Positions 53,869-64,000 of a stretch of 64,000 bases of DNA are shown here, piece by piece (position 1 is the first letter of the stretch; the number at the start of each line of letters is the position of its first letter). Under the pieces are notes generated by a model. The model had not been told where the DNA came from. It made no database searches and saw only the letters and a list, made by a program, of their open reading frames with translations. The DNA comes from Semisulcospira habei. Lineage: Eukaryota > Mollusca > Gastropoda > Semisulcospiridae. The translations under genes and the position numbers were made by a program. The stretch spans positions 95,513,972 through 95,577,971 of the forward strand of contig BTPG01000006.1 in NCBI GenBank assembly GCA_036245525.1. Direction: 5' to 3'.

Positions 53869-54639
53869 CTGTTGCATGGATACATATTTTAAATGATAAT
53901 TTTACATTTTAGTCTACTACACATAAAAATGATGATATATGTCGTAATACCGTTGGCCGCTAAATTTGCATTTGATCCGTCGGCCATATTTCTTTCGTCC
54001 GTTTTCAAGGGCAACTTAGGCAAAATTTAGCTCGGCATATTCATGAAATCAATTAAGCATACCATAAACGTCGAAAAAAAAAAAATGCTATATGCCATAA
54101 GCTCAAGAGAAATGCCTTGGGATGTCTGCTTTATATGGCACAAGTCTATATAAAAAAGATAAGATAAACTTTATTGCCATATGTATAAACATTAGGAATG
54201 TTTTTGCGGCATTGCTGATGAGCGTCCATATTAAGATCAACACATAAAACATATATACATCACAATCAAGCAGACTCTAAAATACCAAACCACACATATG
54301 TATAGCAGTCATTCTACTAAGTATGCACACACATCCAAGTAAGGTAAAATGCTAAATCATAGCATAATAACCATATTATGACAACAAAAACCGCCAAGTG
54401 AGCCGCAACGAAAACAGATTAGCTAAATTCATATGTATTTGTAAAGCTATATATCCTGTTTAAGGAGAGGTTTAATAGAACATATCCAGAACTATAAGTC
54501 ATTAGCACTGATATAAAAATATAAGCATGCAGTGGCTTAAATGATATTTTCTTTAGTATTATCATCGTTCTGGTAATGCTTTGTGCACCCATAACTGAAC
54601 AGCCAAGCTCTGCGTTTTCAGCCAGCCTTTTCTAAATAA
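53869..54639. other. No recognisable gene
   Basis: AT-rich sequence with short A runs (54074-54085). No repeat partner seen here. Confidence 0.45.
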
Positions 54640-54720
54640 CTGTAGTAGGCATTTCTAGTATTGTGGGCAGGCTCACAATAATTATTCACTATATGTATCT
54701 CGAAATTGTACTGAGATGAT
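54640..54720. repeat. Dispersed repeat R3, copy 2
   Basis: GTAGTAGGCATTTCTAG and GTGGGCAGGCTCACAATA match 24520-24600. Confidence 0.65.
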
Positions 54721-54775
54721 TTATTATCAGCATTTTCATGGATTTAAAATCACAGTGCACGAGAGTGCTTCGACC

Positions 54776-54856
54776 TTAATTCATTCGAGACGTGACGCCT
54801 CCGGATACGCGGCGTAAGCCGCATATCCGGAGGCGGCACATCTCGAATGAGTTAAG
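54776..54856. mobile_element. Hairpin MITE, family A
   Basis: TTAATTCATTCGAGACG to ATCTCGAATGAGTTAA; loop GGCGTAAGCC. Confidence 0.93.
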
Positions 54857-54944
54857 ACCTGGTTATATCATTCCCTGGACATCCTGAAGTTAGCATCTCC
54901 CTTTGCTTGTTCAGACCAAACGGTGACTTGCCAAGCGTGCCAAA

Positions 54945-55040
54945 CGCAAAGGAAATCCCAACAAAAATGAAACACGCTTATAAAGGTCAAGTACAACACA
55001 ACTGCTTTTATGTGTCTTTGTCTTTGTTGGGATTTCCCCC
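54945..55040. repeat. Hairpin, family G
   Basis: GGAAATCCCAACAAA and TTTGTTGGGATTTCC are complementary, enclosing about 60 bp. It shares its ends with 42880-43215. Confidence 0.75.
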
Positions 55041-55204
55041 ATCGTTGAGAGAACAAACAGTTTAGGACTTGCGACAAAACATTTGCTAATCTAGCTGCCT
55101 GACGTAGAAACAGTAATGGCTTGTTATTGCTGTGTTTAGTGTTATTGTTCTTCTCTGACATTGTGGCTTAGACGTAAGGCAGAAAGATCACAGACGAGCA
55201 CAAA

Positions 55205-55407
55205 TTAACCAGTTCACTAAACACCACCCAACTGCAAGAGGTATAGATCCTCATGAGCCCCCGCATTCGCGGGGGCTCATGAGGATCTATATCTCTTGCT
55301 GACACTACTTCATATCCATAATTAATCCTTGACGGCTGGAATTCTGTGACGTCGAATTAACAACGATTTCAGAACCGCAACCTGCGTCCAGCTGCAGGGA
55401 AGGGACG
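55205..55407. mobile_element. Hairpin MITE, family B, complete
   Basis: TTAACCAGTTCACTAAACAC; central hairpin 55233-55299 (CATGAGCCCCCGCATTCG); right arm CCTTGACGGCTGG to CTGCGTCCAGCTGCAGGG. It abuts a family C element. Confidence 0.9.
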
Positions 55408-55497
55408 AACCCTTTGGCTGCCGGGAGCAGCATTTATCGCATTCATTCTCACAGGAATCAACGCGACAAAAATCGCTACTGACAGCCAAAGGGTTAA
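55408..55497. mobile_element. Hairpin MITE, family C
   Basis: GAACCCTTTGGCTGCCGGG to CTGACAGCCAAAGGGTTAA; centre degraded. Confidence 0.87.
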
Positions 55498-55559
55498 CAC
55501 TTTGGCATACTTCACGTTTTTACTTTTTCAACACAACAATTATTAGACAGCAAATTGCT

Positions 55560-55562
55560 CTA

Positions 55563-55624
<62 letters not shown>

Positions 55625-56100
55625 ATAATAATAATAATGTACATTTATATAGCGCTTAACCTCCAAATGAATGGTGCTCCAAGCCGGCGCTTTACAAGAT
55701 CAAAAATCACAGAAAAAAAATACAAGAAAGAAAACGCTGCAATAAATATTACAAAAATTAAAGTGACACATATCAAAAGCTCACACTCACACATTCACAC
55801 ACACCGTTACAAGAACAGTTACTGCCAAAGATTGCTCATGCACTGAAAATGCATCTAACTGTATGCATAAGAAAACCGATAGGTCTTGAGCAGCGATTTA
55901 AAAGCAGAGTTGGGGCATATCCGACATGGGCGTTCCAAGTGACTAGACCGAAATAAGAAAAGGCACGCTGGCCCTGGCTAGACTTCTTTCGCCTAGGAAC
56001 CCTGAAAATACGCGTGTCTGATGCTGAACGGAGGGATCTTGAAGGCGTGTAAATATGAACCAGGTCGGACAAATATGGGACATATTCACGGAACAGTTTC
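55560..56100 (-). mobile_element. L2/CR1-like LINE 3' fragment
   Basis: Minus-strand reading LVHIYTPSRSLRSASDTRIF, VPRRKKSSQGQRAFSYFG and VTWNAHVGYAPTLLLNRC (56072-55836) is the RT C-terminus. The 3' UTR ends with a GCGC-type terminus (AGCGCTATATAAATGTAC) and (ATT)n/(AGT)n at 55561-55640. Confidence 0.87.
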
Positions 56101-56127
56101 CCTATTACTGGGCGGTATCATGAGTAT

Positions 56128-56611
<484 letters not shown>

Positions 56612-56995
56612 GTATGGTGAGGTCGCCTCCGGCACCAGACCAACAGGCAGACCAGCACTTAGATACAAAGATGTCTGCAAGCGTGATCTGAAAGCAGGAA
56701 GCCTGAATCCCGCAGACTTAGAAGCCGCCACCGCAGATCGTGCCAGCTGGCGGCTCGCAGTGAAGACCAGCATAAAGCTGAGCGAGGCCGAGAGAAAACC
56801 AGTGGGAGGATTGTAGGCAGCGCAGACGAAAGAAAGAAGAGCCAGTGCCCACAGCAACAGACACAGGCGTCACCTGGCTTCACCTATAGCAAATGCAACA
56901 GACACTGACGCTCTTAGTCACAGCAGGCACTGCAAATCTTATAACCGACTGACCCAGCAAACGCATATACTCCATTGTCTTCCGAGACAGAAGGA
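56612..56995 (+). pseudogene. LINE C-terminal fragment, RTE/Nimb-like
   Basis: LYGEVASGTRPTGRPALRYK, DVCKRDLKAGSLNPADLEAA and TADRASWRLAVKTSIK match the thumb and tail pattern of the LINE at 10917-14843 (LFGELATGHR, RYKDGLKKS). It is a related but distinct family. After a stop at 56816 another frame retains FTYSKCNRH, the start of the zinc finger. Confidence 0.85.
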
Positions 56996-57000
56996 TGCCA

Positions 57001-57027
57001 ACCACCACCACCACCACCACCACCACC

Positions 57028-57068
<41 letters not shown>

Positions 57069-57115
57069 AATAATAATAATAATAATAATAACAACATTAT
57101 TATTATCATTACTAT
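57001..57115. repeat. (CCA)n(CAA)n(TAA)n compound microsatellite
   Basis: Three adjoining trinucleotide runs that grade into each other. Confidence 0.97.
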
Positions 57116-57400
57116 TATTATTTAGTGGAAAGCCATGCAAGATCAGGCTATAAGCGCTTTACAATACAAACCAGAGAGCTGGTGTTCAGTTAGGGCGTTT
57201 GACTCTCATCCGAAAAGGCGTGGGTTCAAACACGCCATCTATTGGCAAAATATGATCAGACCTTTTCCTGTGCCCCGTTTTAGAAATCACCTTCGTGGTG
57301 GACAAACTGGGTTAATGCTTTTACAATACAAACCAGTAAAACCAAAAATGACAAAATTAAAGGAAGAAACCAACAGAAACGATTGTTTAAAACGCAGCGA
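57116..57400 (-). mobile_element. L2-like LINE 3' end, interrupted by a SINE
   Basis: Minus-strand GTATTGTAAAGCGCTTATAG then GCATGGCTTTCCACTAAAT and (ATT)n; no coding part. A SINE sits at 57175-57319. Confidence 0.55.
57175..57319 (+). mobile_element. Short tRNA-derived SINE with 17-bp target duplication
   Basis: Box A TGGTGTTCAGTTAGGGCG and box B GGGTTCAAACACG lie about 30 bp apart in a tRNA-like head (57175-57235), followed by an 80-bp body ending CTGGGTTAATGCTT. Flanked by TTTACAATACAAACCAG at 57158-57174 and 57320-57336. Confidence 0.85.
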
Positions 57401-57430
57401 CAAAGTATACTACTACAACCGAAATACAGA

Positions 57431-57524
57431 TTTAAACCTTTGCGTGTCGGTAACGGTTTTAGTCGCGATGATTCTTGTCGGAATCATCGCGACACAAACC
57501 GTTACCGACACGCAAAGGTTTAAA
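57431..57524. mobile_element. Hairpin MITE, family C
   Basis: TTTAAACCTTTGCGTGTCGG to CCGACACGCAAAGGTTTAAA; only a few bases (CTTGT) remain unpaired at the centre. Confidence 0.93.
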
Positions 57525-57594
57525 ATTAAAGAACGCGCATGCACACACCCTCATCACATACACACCATCACCACATGCGTAGGGTCATCATATT

Positions 57595-58395
57595 AGATCA
57601 TCAGCCTGCGTTCACTCCATTGGTTACCTATCACATCTAGAGTACAATACAAAGTGCTGTCCATCTGTCATACCTGTTTGTCTCCTTCTGGCCCTGTCTA
57701 TCGTTCTGAGCTTCTTCGTTTGTACACACCTTCAAGACGCTACGCTTTCCGACTGTGAGAACTGACTCTTTTGGCGAGAGGCCTTTCTCAAGGACCATTT
57801 CTTTGGAATAAACTCCTACAGTCCCTCAGATATGTTGAATCAGCCAATAGTTTCCGGCAGTCTTTAAAGACGCATTTATTCCTTTAAAACTCATTCTACC
57901 CCAGACGCACCACAAGCAAGATAAGGATCGCCCATGATAGTTCAAGGGTGATGCCAGAATAGCTTGGCGCCTATGGGCCACCCTTGAACTATCAGTAATG
58001 GTCGATCTATGTCCTGCATTGCAATGCAGTCTTCAGAGGACAACGGCAAAATGTAAGGATTTCGGTGATGGGGTAGAATGAGTTAAACGTCCATTCACCG
58101 TTATAATTCTTCTTTTGTCAACATTTCGTTGTCGGTGAGGGCTGTCTGGGGTGTCCGTTGTAGGTTTTATGGTACACGTGTCTCTTTTTGTGCCCCAGCA
58201 TTTTTTTCTTGTTGGTGTGTTCTTTGTGTTATTCTTATTTTTCTTGTATATCTTGTTACGTGAGTGTGTATGTTAGGGACTATATATGTGTTGGAGGATG
58301 CAAGGTGTATGTATGTCATTTGTTCGGCGCCTAGAGCTTTTCTATCGAAAGTATAGGCGCCCTAAATATATACATTATTATTATTATTATTAGAT
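57595..58395 (+). mobile_element. L2/CR1-like LINE 3' part, split by a MITE
   Basis: SLHWLPITSRVQYKVLSICH, YRSELLRLYTPSRRYAFRL, FLWNKLLQSLR and FRQSLKTHLFL encode the RT C-terminus (57605-57886), with one stop. The 3' UTR follows at 58087 after a family D copy. It ends with the hairpin GGCGCCTAGAGC ... ATAGGCGCC and (ATT)n. Confidence 0.87.
57884..58086. mobile_element. Hairpin MITE, family D2, inside a LINE
   Basis: TAAAACTCATTCTACCCC to GGGTAGAATGAGTTAA; the right stem has lost the part after TATGGGCC. Confidence 0.85.
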
Positions 58396-58740
58396 GGTAG
58401 AGGGGCTGAAAAAAAGATACTTTTTGAGCTGGCATTTGACATGGCGACAATTAAACCTGTAGCAAAATATGTAGCAGGTCACTCACCTTGCTAACTGACA
58501 ACACAAATTCTGATCGATTTTACTGTCACGCTAGAGTGAGGTCGGTTGATATGGTCTTATAATAGGGCGGAGGCAAAGGTCTACTGTTGGTGCACCATGT
58601 ACCAGAGAAGCGGACACATCAATAAAATCAACAACAAAACAAAGGAACGTGCTCGTCAGTAGCGTACCGCTCACGTGATTTTCTTTGCTAAATTGAAGTG
58701 GAATCTATGATATGTAATGTTTTGAACGTGCCCAAAACAG
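58396..58740. other. No recognisable gene
   Basis: Unassigned AT-rich sequence. Confidence 0.4.
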
Positions 58741-58824
58741 CTTTGGCCTTCGGCAGCGACTTTTGTCGAGGTGTCTCCTCCAGGAATCAAATCGACAAAT
58801 AGCGCTACCGACAGCCAAAGAGTC
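58741..58824. mobile_element. Hairpin MITE, family C, diverged
   Basis: CTTTGGCCTTCGGCAGCG and GCGCTACCGACAGCCAAAG, centre CTCCTCCAGGAATC; the outer TTAA is lost. Confidence 0.78.
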
Positions 58825-58853
58825 GAGTCAGATGAATCTACGCATTAACCCCT

Positions 58854-59049
58854 TAACTGCCACTGGACACAGAGTTTTTATTGAAGCCATGACAAATTTA
58901 ACGCGAGTACACTCGTGATTCTGTGTCAATGTAAATCTGGTCAGCAAGAGGTGCAGATCATCATAACACCAGAATATGCGGTGGCTTATGATGATCTTTG
59001 CCCCTTGCAGTGAAGCGGGTTTTTGGTGTTCTCATCATTGAACGGGTCA
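58854..59049. mobile_element. Hairpin MITE, family B variant
   Basis: TTAACCCCTTAACTGCC; stem GATCATCATAACACCA with complement TGGCTTATGATGATC; right end CATTGAACGGGTCAA. The stem differs from ordinary B on both arms. Confidence 0.82.
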
Positions 59050-59160
59050 AGTACGTTTCCTAAGGTGGTCGTGATTTATTCCAAAACATGGACGAAAGAA
59101 ACGTGCTATTCTGGTACACGGACGAGACCACTGTGAAACAAAAACAAAACGAAAAGCCCT

Positions 59161-59270
59161 TAAAGCAAATAAACAAATAAATAAATAAATAAACAATAAA
59201 TAAATATCAAAATATCAATAAACAAACAAGCAAACAAACAAACAAACAAACAAACAAACAAACAAACTGA
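59161..59270. repeat. (AAAT)n/(AAAC)n simple sequence
   Basis: Mixed tetranucleotide runs. Confidence 0.95.
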
Positions 59271-59498
59271 TGTTGGACTGAGGATCATTAACATAATGGG
59301 GATTGCATCTCCGCACTGCTGCGCCATTGCACGCTTTCTAGCAAAATGTCCACGTTGTTTTTTGGACAGACATTTCAGTGCATTGTTAGGAATCGTCATT
59401 TGGAGCTCTCTATCTCCCTCCCCCCCCCTCTCTCTCTCTCTAGATGAAATTTCTGGCGTCCAGAAATTGAGATATTTTTGCTGTCAAACTACGTAAAA

Positions 59499-60464
59499 AT
59501 GCCCGTCACCGGACTCCCGTCAGCTGCAGAAGCTGTCCTGCAGTCTGTACTGTCCAACCATCACACCACGTCATGGAAACTGACCGGGGAAGGGACTAAC
59601 ATGGTGTTTGTACTACAGTTGTGTTCAGCGGACAGGGACCAACAACAAACCGACATTGCACCGACCGGCTACTGGCGACGAAAACCACCGTCACAAGTGC
59701 GTAGAGACTTACGGAGGGCACAGGCCAGAAATAAAGTAGGCAGTTTGCATAGCAGTAACAGTTTATTAGAACGTGAAAGAAATTGAGCTTCGCACGGACA
59801 ATGATAATTACAATCAAGAATGTGGAAATGACAGTACACTACAATACACGAGAACCATCACCCAGCCAGACAACACACCGTGTAGTGACCATGCAGCACG
59901 TACTGCAACAACACCACCGTTAGCTGAGACGCACGAGATCACAGTACACATGGAAACTGGAACACCAACAGAGACAGTGCACGCATGCACCACTGATGTT
60001 GACAATATTAACTGTGCTAGACCTGAAACGGGCGTGTGTGACACAGAAATCAGAGATGCAGAATCACGTGGCTTTGACCCCAAACAAGTGCACACGTTTG
60101 TCACCTCTCAGACCGAGTCAACAAAACATAAACTAATGGACACATCGAGGAACCAAGGACTAAAGAAAGTAGTTTCTCACGCAAAGAATGGAAAGAACTA
60201 TTTAGTGGCCGAGAGTGACGATTTTGTGCTCATGTACGACATTCGTATCTCTGGGACTGTGTGTTATGAAGTCAAGTGTGACCCAGTGACCGGCAGAGTT
60301 TTGGAGATGGTGTTTGCTCTTGGTCTTCTGCCGGCTGTCACTGACAATGAGTATAAACAGGACATTGAACGTATACAGCAAGACTTTCTTGCCTTGGCCA
60401 GGATGACACAGTGCTACCTGGCTAAGGCAAGCAAGTCTTGCTGAACGTTAGCATGCACAGACAG
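59499..60464 (+). pseudogene. Second CR1/L2-like LINE: ORF1, N-terminal part
   Basis: From ATG at 59499 the frame gives SWKLTGEGTNMVFVLQL and GYWRRKPPSQVRRDLRRA, a pattern I know from repeat-encoded proteins of molluscs and lancelets. A one-base slip near 59770 leads into a second frame (59773-60444) with an acidic/threonine-rich linker, KTFVTSQTEST-like sequence, LVAESDDFVLMYDIRISG and LEMVFALGLLPAVTDNEYK. The last two fall where an SGNH domain would have its GDS and G-x-N-D blocks, but the key residues are not there. The frame stops at 60444, just before an insertion. Confidence 0.6.
60286..60464 (+). repeat. 179-bp direct repeat, copy 1
   Basis: Identical to 60855-61033 (from GTGACCGGCAGAGTTTTGG to GCATGCACAGACAG). 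The two copies flank the segment 60465-60854. Confidence 0.97.
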
Positions 60465-60790
60465 TTTTTTGTTCAGATTAATCAGCTGTCATTTTATTCT
60501 ACCGGACAATTGACATGACAGCGCTTTTGCCTCTAGGAGATCCAAGGACGCTGTATTGACAGGACCCATCGTGTCGCGTATTCATGAACCCAACGAACTG
60601 AACTTTAATGACATGGATTCCATGTCATTGCAAACCCCCACCCCTTCCCTAACCCCACCCCAAATCCCCTTTATACCCCTGTCGTTTTTCTGTTGTTATT
60701 GGGATTCTCGTCGCTGTATTTTGCTGATGGGCTGATGCCTGAAGCAATAAACCAGTTCGAGTTCGAGTTCGAGTTCGAGTTCGAGTTCGA

Positions 60791-60854
<64 letters not shown>
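60465..60854 (+). mobile_element. Insertion ending in (TTCGAG)n and (CT)n
   Basis: The segment ends GGGCTGATGCCTGAAGCAAT, AAACCAG, (GTTCGA)n and then about 31 CT units. The last 50 bp look like a CR1-like LINE 3' terminus with short tandem tail repeats. The first 250 bp (TTTTTTGTTCAGATTAATC onward) are unassigned. It interrupts LINE ORF1. Confidence 0.65.
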
Positions 60855-60857
<3 letters not shown>

Positions 60858-61033
60858 ACCGGCAGAGTTTTGGAGATGGTGTTTGCTCTTGGTCTTCTGC
60901 CGGCTGTCACTGACAATGAGTATAAACAGGACATTGAACGTATACAGCAAGACTTTCTTGCCTTGGCCAGGATGACACAGTGCTACCTGGCTAAGGCAAG
61001 CAAGTCTTGCTGAACGTTAGCATGCACAGACAG
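60855..61033 (+). repeat. 179-bp direct repeat, copy 2
   Basis: Exact duplicate of 60286-60464, and the copy that continues into the rest of ORF1. Confidence 0.97.
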
Positions 61034-61780
61034 GCCGTGTTCCCCTCCAACGACAACTTGCGGGCAACGTGCGAGCAAGAGAAGGTCTTTTACATCGACC
61101 ATATGCCGGCCTTCATTACTTACAATCTGGCACCGCGCAAGGCCTTGTTCCAGAAAGACCGGATCCACCTGACTCCTGCCGGTACCAGAACACTGGCACT
61201 CAACATCAGGTTTGCTGGAGTGCCGCGCCGTGCACCAGGTGACGGACCCATCGTAGATCGCCGCAACCAGCAGCATCAACAGCAGGATGACTGGTCTTAT
61301 CAACACAATCACAACCAGTCGGGCAGTGGCAGAGGGCCAAAGTTTACGCACGTCCACTACTCCCAACCCAGCCTCTCCCAACATCACTCCCAGACAAATT
61401 GCCCCTCTACCAGCCACCCTCTATCCCCTAGTTCCCAGGCCAGCCACTTGCCTGCAAACTATGCCAGCCGCAGCCACTCCATGTCCAACCGTGTGCAACC
61501 TGGCCATCCCTCTGCGTACTGTCCTCAGCCAGGTCACGCCAAGCCATTTACAGTGACGGAGGAAGAGTTTCCCCGCATGCCGCCCCCGCCTCAGGACAAC
61601 TCGAGAATCAACAGCGCTCTCCAGGCTCTGGCCACTCCTAAAACCGCAAGTACCCCGGCCAGGGGGTGGGAGACCCCTGCAGCTATCCCCGGAGACAACG
61701 ACTCGCAGGTAATGCGCGTACTGGCGCAGCTGCTTCAGCCATTTATCCAGGGGTATATCAGTCAACAAACAGGTTTTTAG
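61034..61780 (+). pseudogene. Second LINE: ORF1, esterase end and low-complexity tail
   Basis: AVFPSNDNLRATCEQEKVF, then FQKDRIHLTPAGTRTLALNI: the D-x-x-H pair (DRIH) closes an SGNH domain as DKYH does in the LINE at 245-2591. The rest is a Gln/His-rich region (RRNQQHQQQDDWSYQHNHNQ), a Ser/Pro/His-rich stretch, FTVTEEEFPRMPPPPQ, and a hydrophobic end, VLAQLLQPFIQGYISQQTGF, before TAG at 61780. This part of the frame is intact; it is out of frame with the N-terminal part because of the insertion and duplication upstream. Confidence 0.75.
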
Positions 61781-62660
61781 TTCATTGTTTAAAAAACAAC
61801 ATGTTTACAGCAACAACAAAACAAAAAACAACAACGATCGGTGGTGTTTCGTCGTTCCATTAATTCTAGCGATTGACAGTTCATTTCTGATTCTATTCCT
61901 TGATAAACGTGTGTATTCGACACCGCTATTACTTTACTTGTAGGCATTCGTTCGGGACTGTGCCTGTGGACTTTTATTTTATGTATTTGTATTTCTGACT
62001 GTTCAAGAACTCTTGTTAGCTTGTGGACAGTGCGCAGTAAGCAAAACTTTTGGTGATCAATGTGCCACTGTAGTGTTATGTATTTTGCGATGACCAAGAA
62101 CAGTTACGATCATCATTTTCTGTGTCGTTCGTTCGTTCGTCGTGGATAAAGTCTCTCCGAGACTAGAATATCATTGATCCGTTAGTTTACTACTGTGTCG
62201 GAGTACTCTGTGTGTTTTATACGAGGTCAGTCAGTGCTTGTTCGAATACCAGCAGACTATCAGCGTGAAGGAAACTCGATTGAATCAAGACGATTCAATC
62301 AAGCTTCAATTTACCAGTGATAACTGTGTCTCCGCTTTACTTCGCTGAGCAGTATCGAGTTGAAAGCGGATTACCAAACCCCGGCCAGTATTGTGCTCGT
62401 GTGCGGCTGATACGCCTAACTGAACTTGCTATCGGGACTTTGATGTTCGAGCAGTTGGATTATTTCCCTGCCGACGAGTCTGCTAAATCATTTCATTGTG
62501 TCTTATCCATTTACCAGCTTTATATATACATAGGCATTTGTGCTGTTTCATTTAATAATCTCAACGTATACTTCCTTCTTTTGACATTTTACTTTGTAGT
62601 TGTTGTTGTTTGTTCTGTACAAATTTGCCTTACTCCGTAATAGACATAAATTTGAAAGTT
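61781..62660 (+). other. Spacer between ORF1 and ORF2 of the second LINE
   Basis: About 880 bp without a supported reading frame, A-rich at the start and T-rich later. It includes GTTCGTTCGTTCG at 62128-62140. Comparable in position and length to 2592-3345. Confidence 0.55.
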
Positions 62661-64000
62661 ATGCGAATAGGGCATCTCAATGTTTTTCATTTGTACAATA
62701 AACTAACCGATATATCTGTCTACATTAGCAATCCCACACCGTTTCATTTATTTGGGCTTAGTGAGACGCGCCTGAGCTCGTGTGTGAGCGATGAAGCCAT
62801 TAGTATTCCTAATTTTTCCTTGACTAGGAGAGACCCCTCGTCCCCAGGTCAAACAGGCATCGCTGTCTACATTCACAACTCCATTCAGCATTTAGTCCAT
62901 AGACGCTTGGACTTGGAAACAGCAGACGTAGAGTGTTTGTGGTTGGAAGTGAAATGCCCTAAATCGACACCGCTACTAGTTGGATTCCTTTACAGAAACC
63001 CTGCCGCCACTTTTGAATGGTATGACCATTTTAGTCAGATCCTTGATAGAGCGTGCAAAAGAAAGGCTGACCTTCTTCTCATGGGAGATTTTAATATAGA
63101 CTTCCTGAAGAATCACACTGCGTGGGATACAATATCTTCATTGTTTGGTCTAGTCCAGTTAGTAAAATCGCCCACCAGAATTACTCAAAATACGTCCTCA
63201 CTTATAGACCACATATACACTAATAAACCCAAAGCCGTCTATAATGTTGAGGTTTCAAATCTAAGTGTTAGTGATCACTATCCAGTTGTTTGTTCATGGT
63301 CAAAAAAGATTCCGAAAGCAAAGAAGAACGGCCATACAACCATAACATATCGATCATTCAAGAACTTTAACCATAATAAATTCCTATTTGATTTAAATAA
63401 TACTCCGTTCAACGATGTACTTCTCTCCAATGACCCGGACACTGCCCTTTCTATTTGGTACACTCTTTTTCTAACTGTATTAAACAAACACGCACCCCTT
63501 CGTGAGAGAAGGGTTAAATCAAACACTCTTCCTCCATGGTTAACCCCAGAAATAATGCAAGCGATGGCGCTCAGAGATGATCTGCGTAGTCGAAAACTAT
63601 TTCCTGAATTCAAGCAACAACGTAACCGTGTTAAGTACATGATCAGAGAGGCAAGGAAAAGGTTAATCCGTGACACAGTGAAAGACAGTAAGGATACTTC
63701 CACTATCTGGCGCCTATTAAACACTCTAACTAAAGGCTGCCCTGGCACTTCAACAACCATTCCCAGCAGTCTTACTGCAGAAACTTTTAATAATCATTTT
63801 CTTTCAGTCGCTGAAACTCTAAATGCCTCAATTAATAGCAGTAAGTATGAATGTTCTAATTTGCTTTCTGAATTCTGTAAACACAGAACAGAGGACACAG
63901 ACCCCTTCAGCATTCCCTTGCTATCAGTTCATGAGGTGGGTTTGCTCATTAGTAAACTACCAAATAAAAAGTCTTCGGGGCCTGATGACATCAGCCCCCA
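62661..64000 (+). CDS. Second LINE: ORF2, endonuclease and start of RT, open to window edge
   Basis: An uninterrupted frame of 446 codons from ATG (62661), which precedes RIGHLNVFHLYNKL, to the end of the window. APE endonuclease motifs: LNVFHLY, FGLSETRLSS (catalytic Glu), GIAVYIHNSI, GFLYRNP, LLMGDFNIDFL (Asp/Asn), SLIDHIYTN and SDHYPVVCSW (Asp/His), all present by about residue 215. A linker with NKHAPLRERRVK, LPPWLTPEIMQAM and VKYMIREARKRLIRD follows, and then the RT N-terminus with LPNKKSSGPDDISP. It nicks target DNA and reverse-transcribes LINE RNA. No stop or shift is seen, so this may be a young copy; its RT continues outside the window. Confidence 0.93.
   Translation, partial: MRIGHLNVFHLYNKLTDISVYISNPTPFHLFGLSETRLSSCVSDEAISIPNFSLTRRDPSSPGQTGIAVYIHNSIQHLVHRRLDLETADVECLWLEVKCPKSTPLLVGFLYRNPAATFEWYDHFSQILDRACKRKADLLLMGDFNIDFLKNHTAWDTISSLFGLVQLVKSPTRITQNTSSLIDHIYTNKPKAVYNVEVSNLSVSDHYPVVCSWSKKIPKAKKNGHTTITYRSFKNFNHNKFLFDLNNTPFNDVLLSNDPDTALSIWYTLFLTVLNKHAPLRERRVKSNTLPPWLTPEIMQAMALRDDLRSRKLFPEFKQQRNRVKYMIREARKRLIRDTVKDSKDTSTIWRLLNTLTKGCPGTSTTIPSSLTAETFNNHFLSVAETLNASINSSKYECSNLLSEFCKHRTEDTDPFSIPLLSVHEVGLLISKLPNKKSSGPDDISP

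Overview
The window is repeat-dense eukaryotic DNA from an invertebrate animal. Non-LTR retrotransposons of several clades, SINEs with tRNA-like heads, dozens of short hairpin transposons, minisatellites and long AT-rich trinucleotide runs make up most of it. The mix (L2/CR1-like LINEs with an SGNH-esterase ORF1, I-clade LINEs with RNase H, a LINE with a C-terminal zinc finger, metazoan SINEs) fits a mollusc, probably a gastropod; that placement is inference. I see no convincing single-copy host gene, rRNA or functional tRNA gene.

Layout. 1-6.9 kb: a decayed CR1/L2-like LINE (ORF1, spacer, ORF2) interrupted by a minus-strand I-clade LINE with a 13-bp target duplication. 6.9-10.9 kb: hairpin elements, a foldback, a 65-bp minisatellite. 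10.9-14.8 kb: a near full-length LINE bounded by an 11-bp duplication. 15.6-27.1 kb: hairpin transposons, including one split by an I-clade LINE (17.2-19.1 kb). 28.3-29.3 kb: a 39-bp minisatellite. 31.1-35.6 kb: a giant foldback with about 1.1-kb arms and an I-clade LINE remnant in its loop. 36.6-38.4 kb: an L2-like LINE. 40.0-42.6 kb: a tandem segmental duplication. 48.1-48.7 kb: a 25-bp minisatellite. 49.3-53.9 kb, minus strand: a broken gene of a recurrent metazoan family of unknown function, split by an L2-like LINE, an I-clade LINE tail and a SINE. 55.5-58.4 kb: LINE fragments, a 480-bp AAT tract and a SINE with a 17-bp duplication. 59.5-64.0 kb: a second CR1/L2-like LINE whose ORF2 is open to the window edge.

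The connecting theme is a set of hairpin transposon families, called A to D here. All are bounded by TTAA and share the outermost bases (TTAAC-Y-C-N-TT), but have unrelated stems. They resemble piggyBac-type MITEs: no transposase is present here, so a shared enzyme elsewhere is inferred. They abut one another across single TTAA sites, insert into microsatellites and LINEs, serve as targets for LINEs, and twice seed a minisatellite from the same arm.
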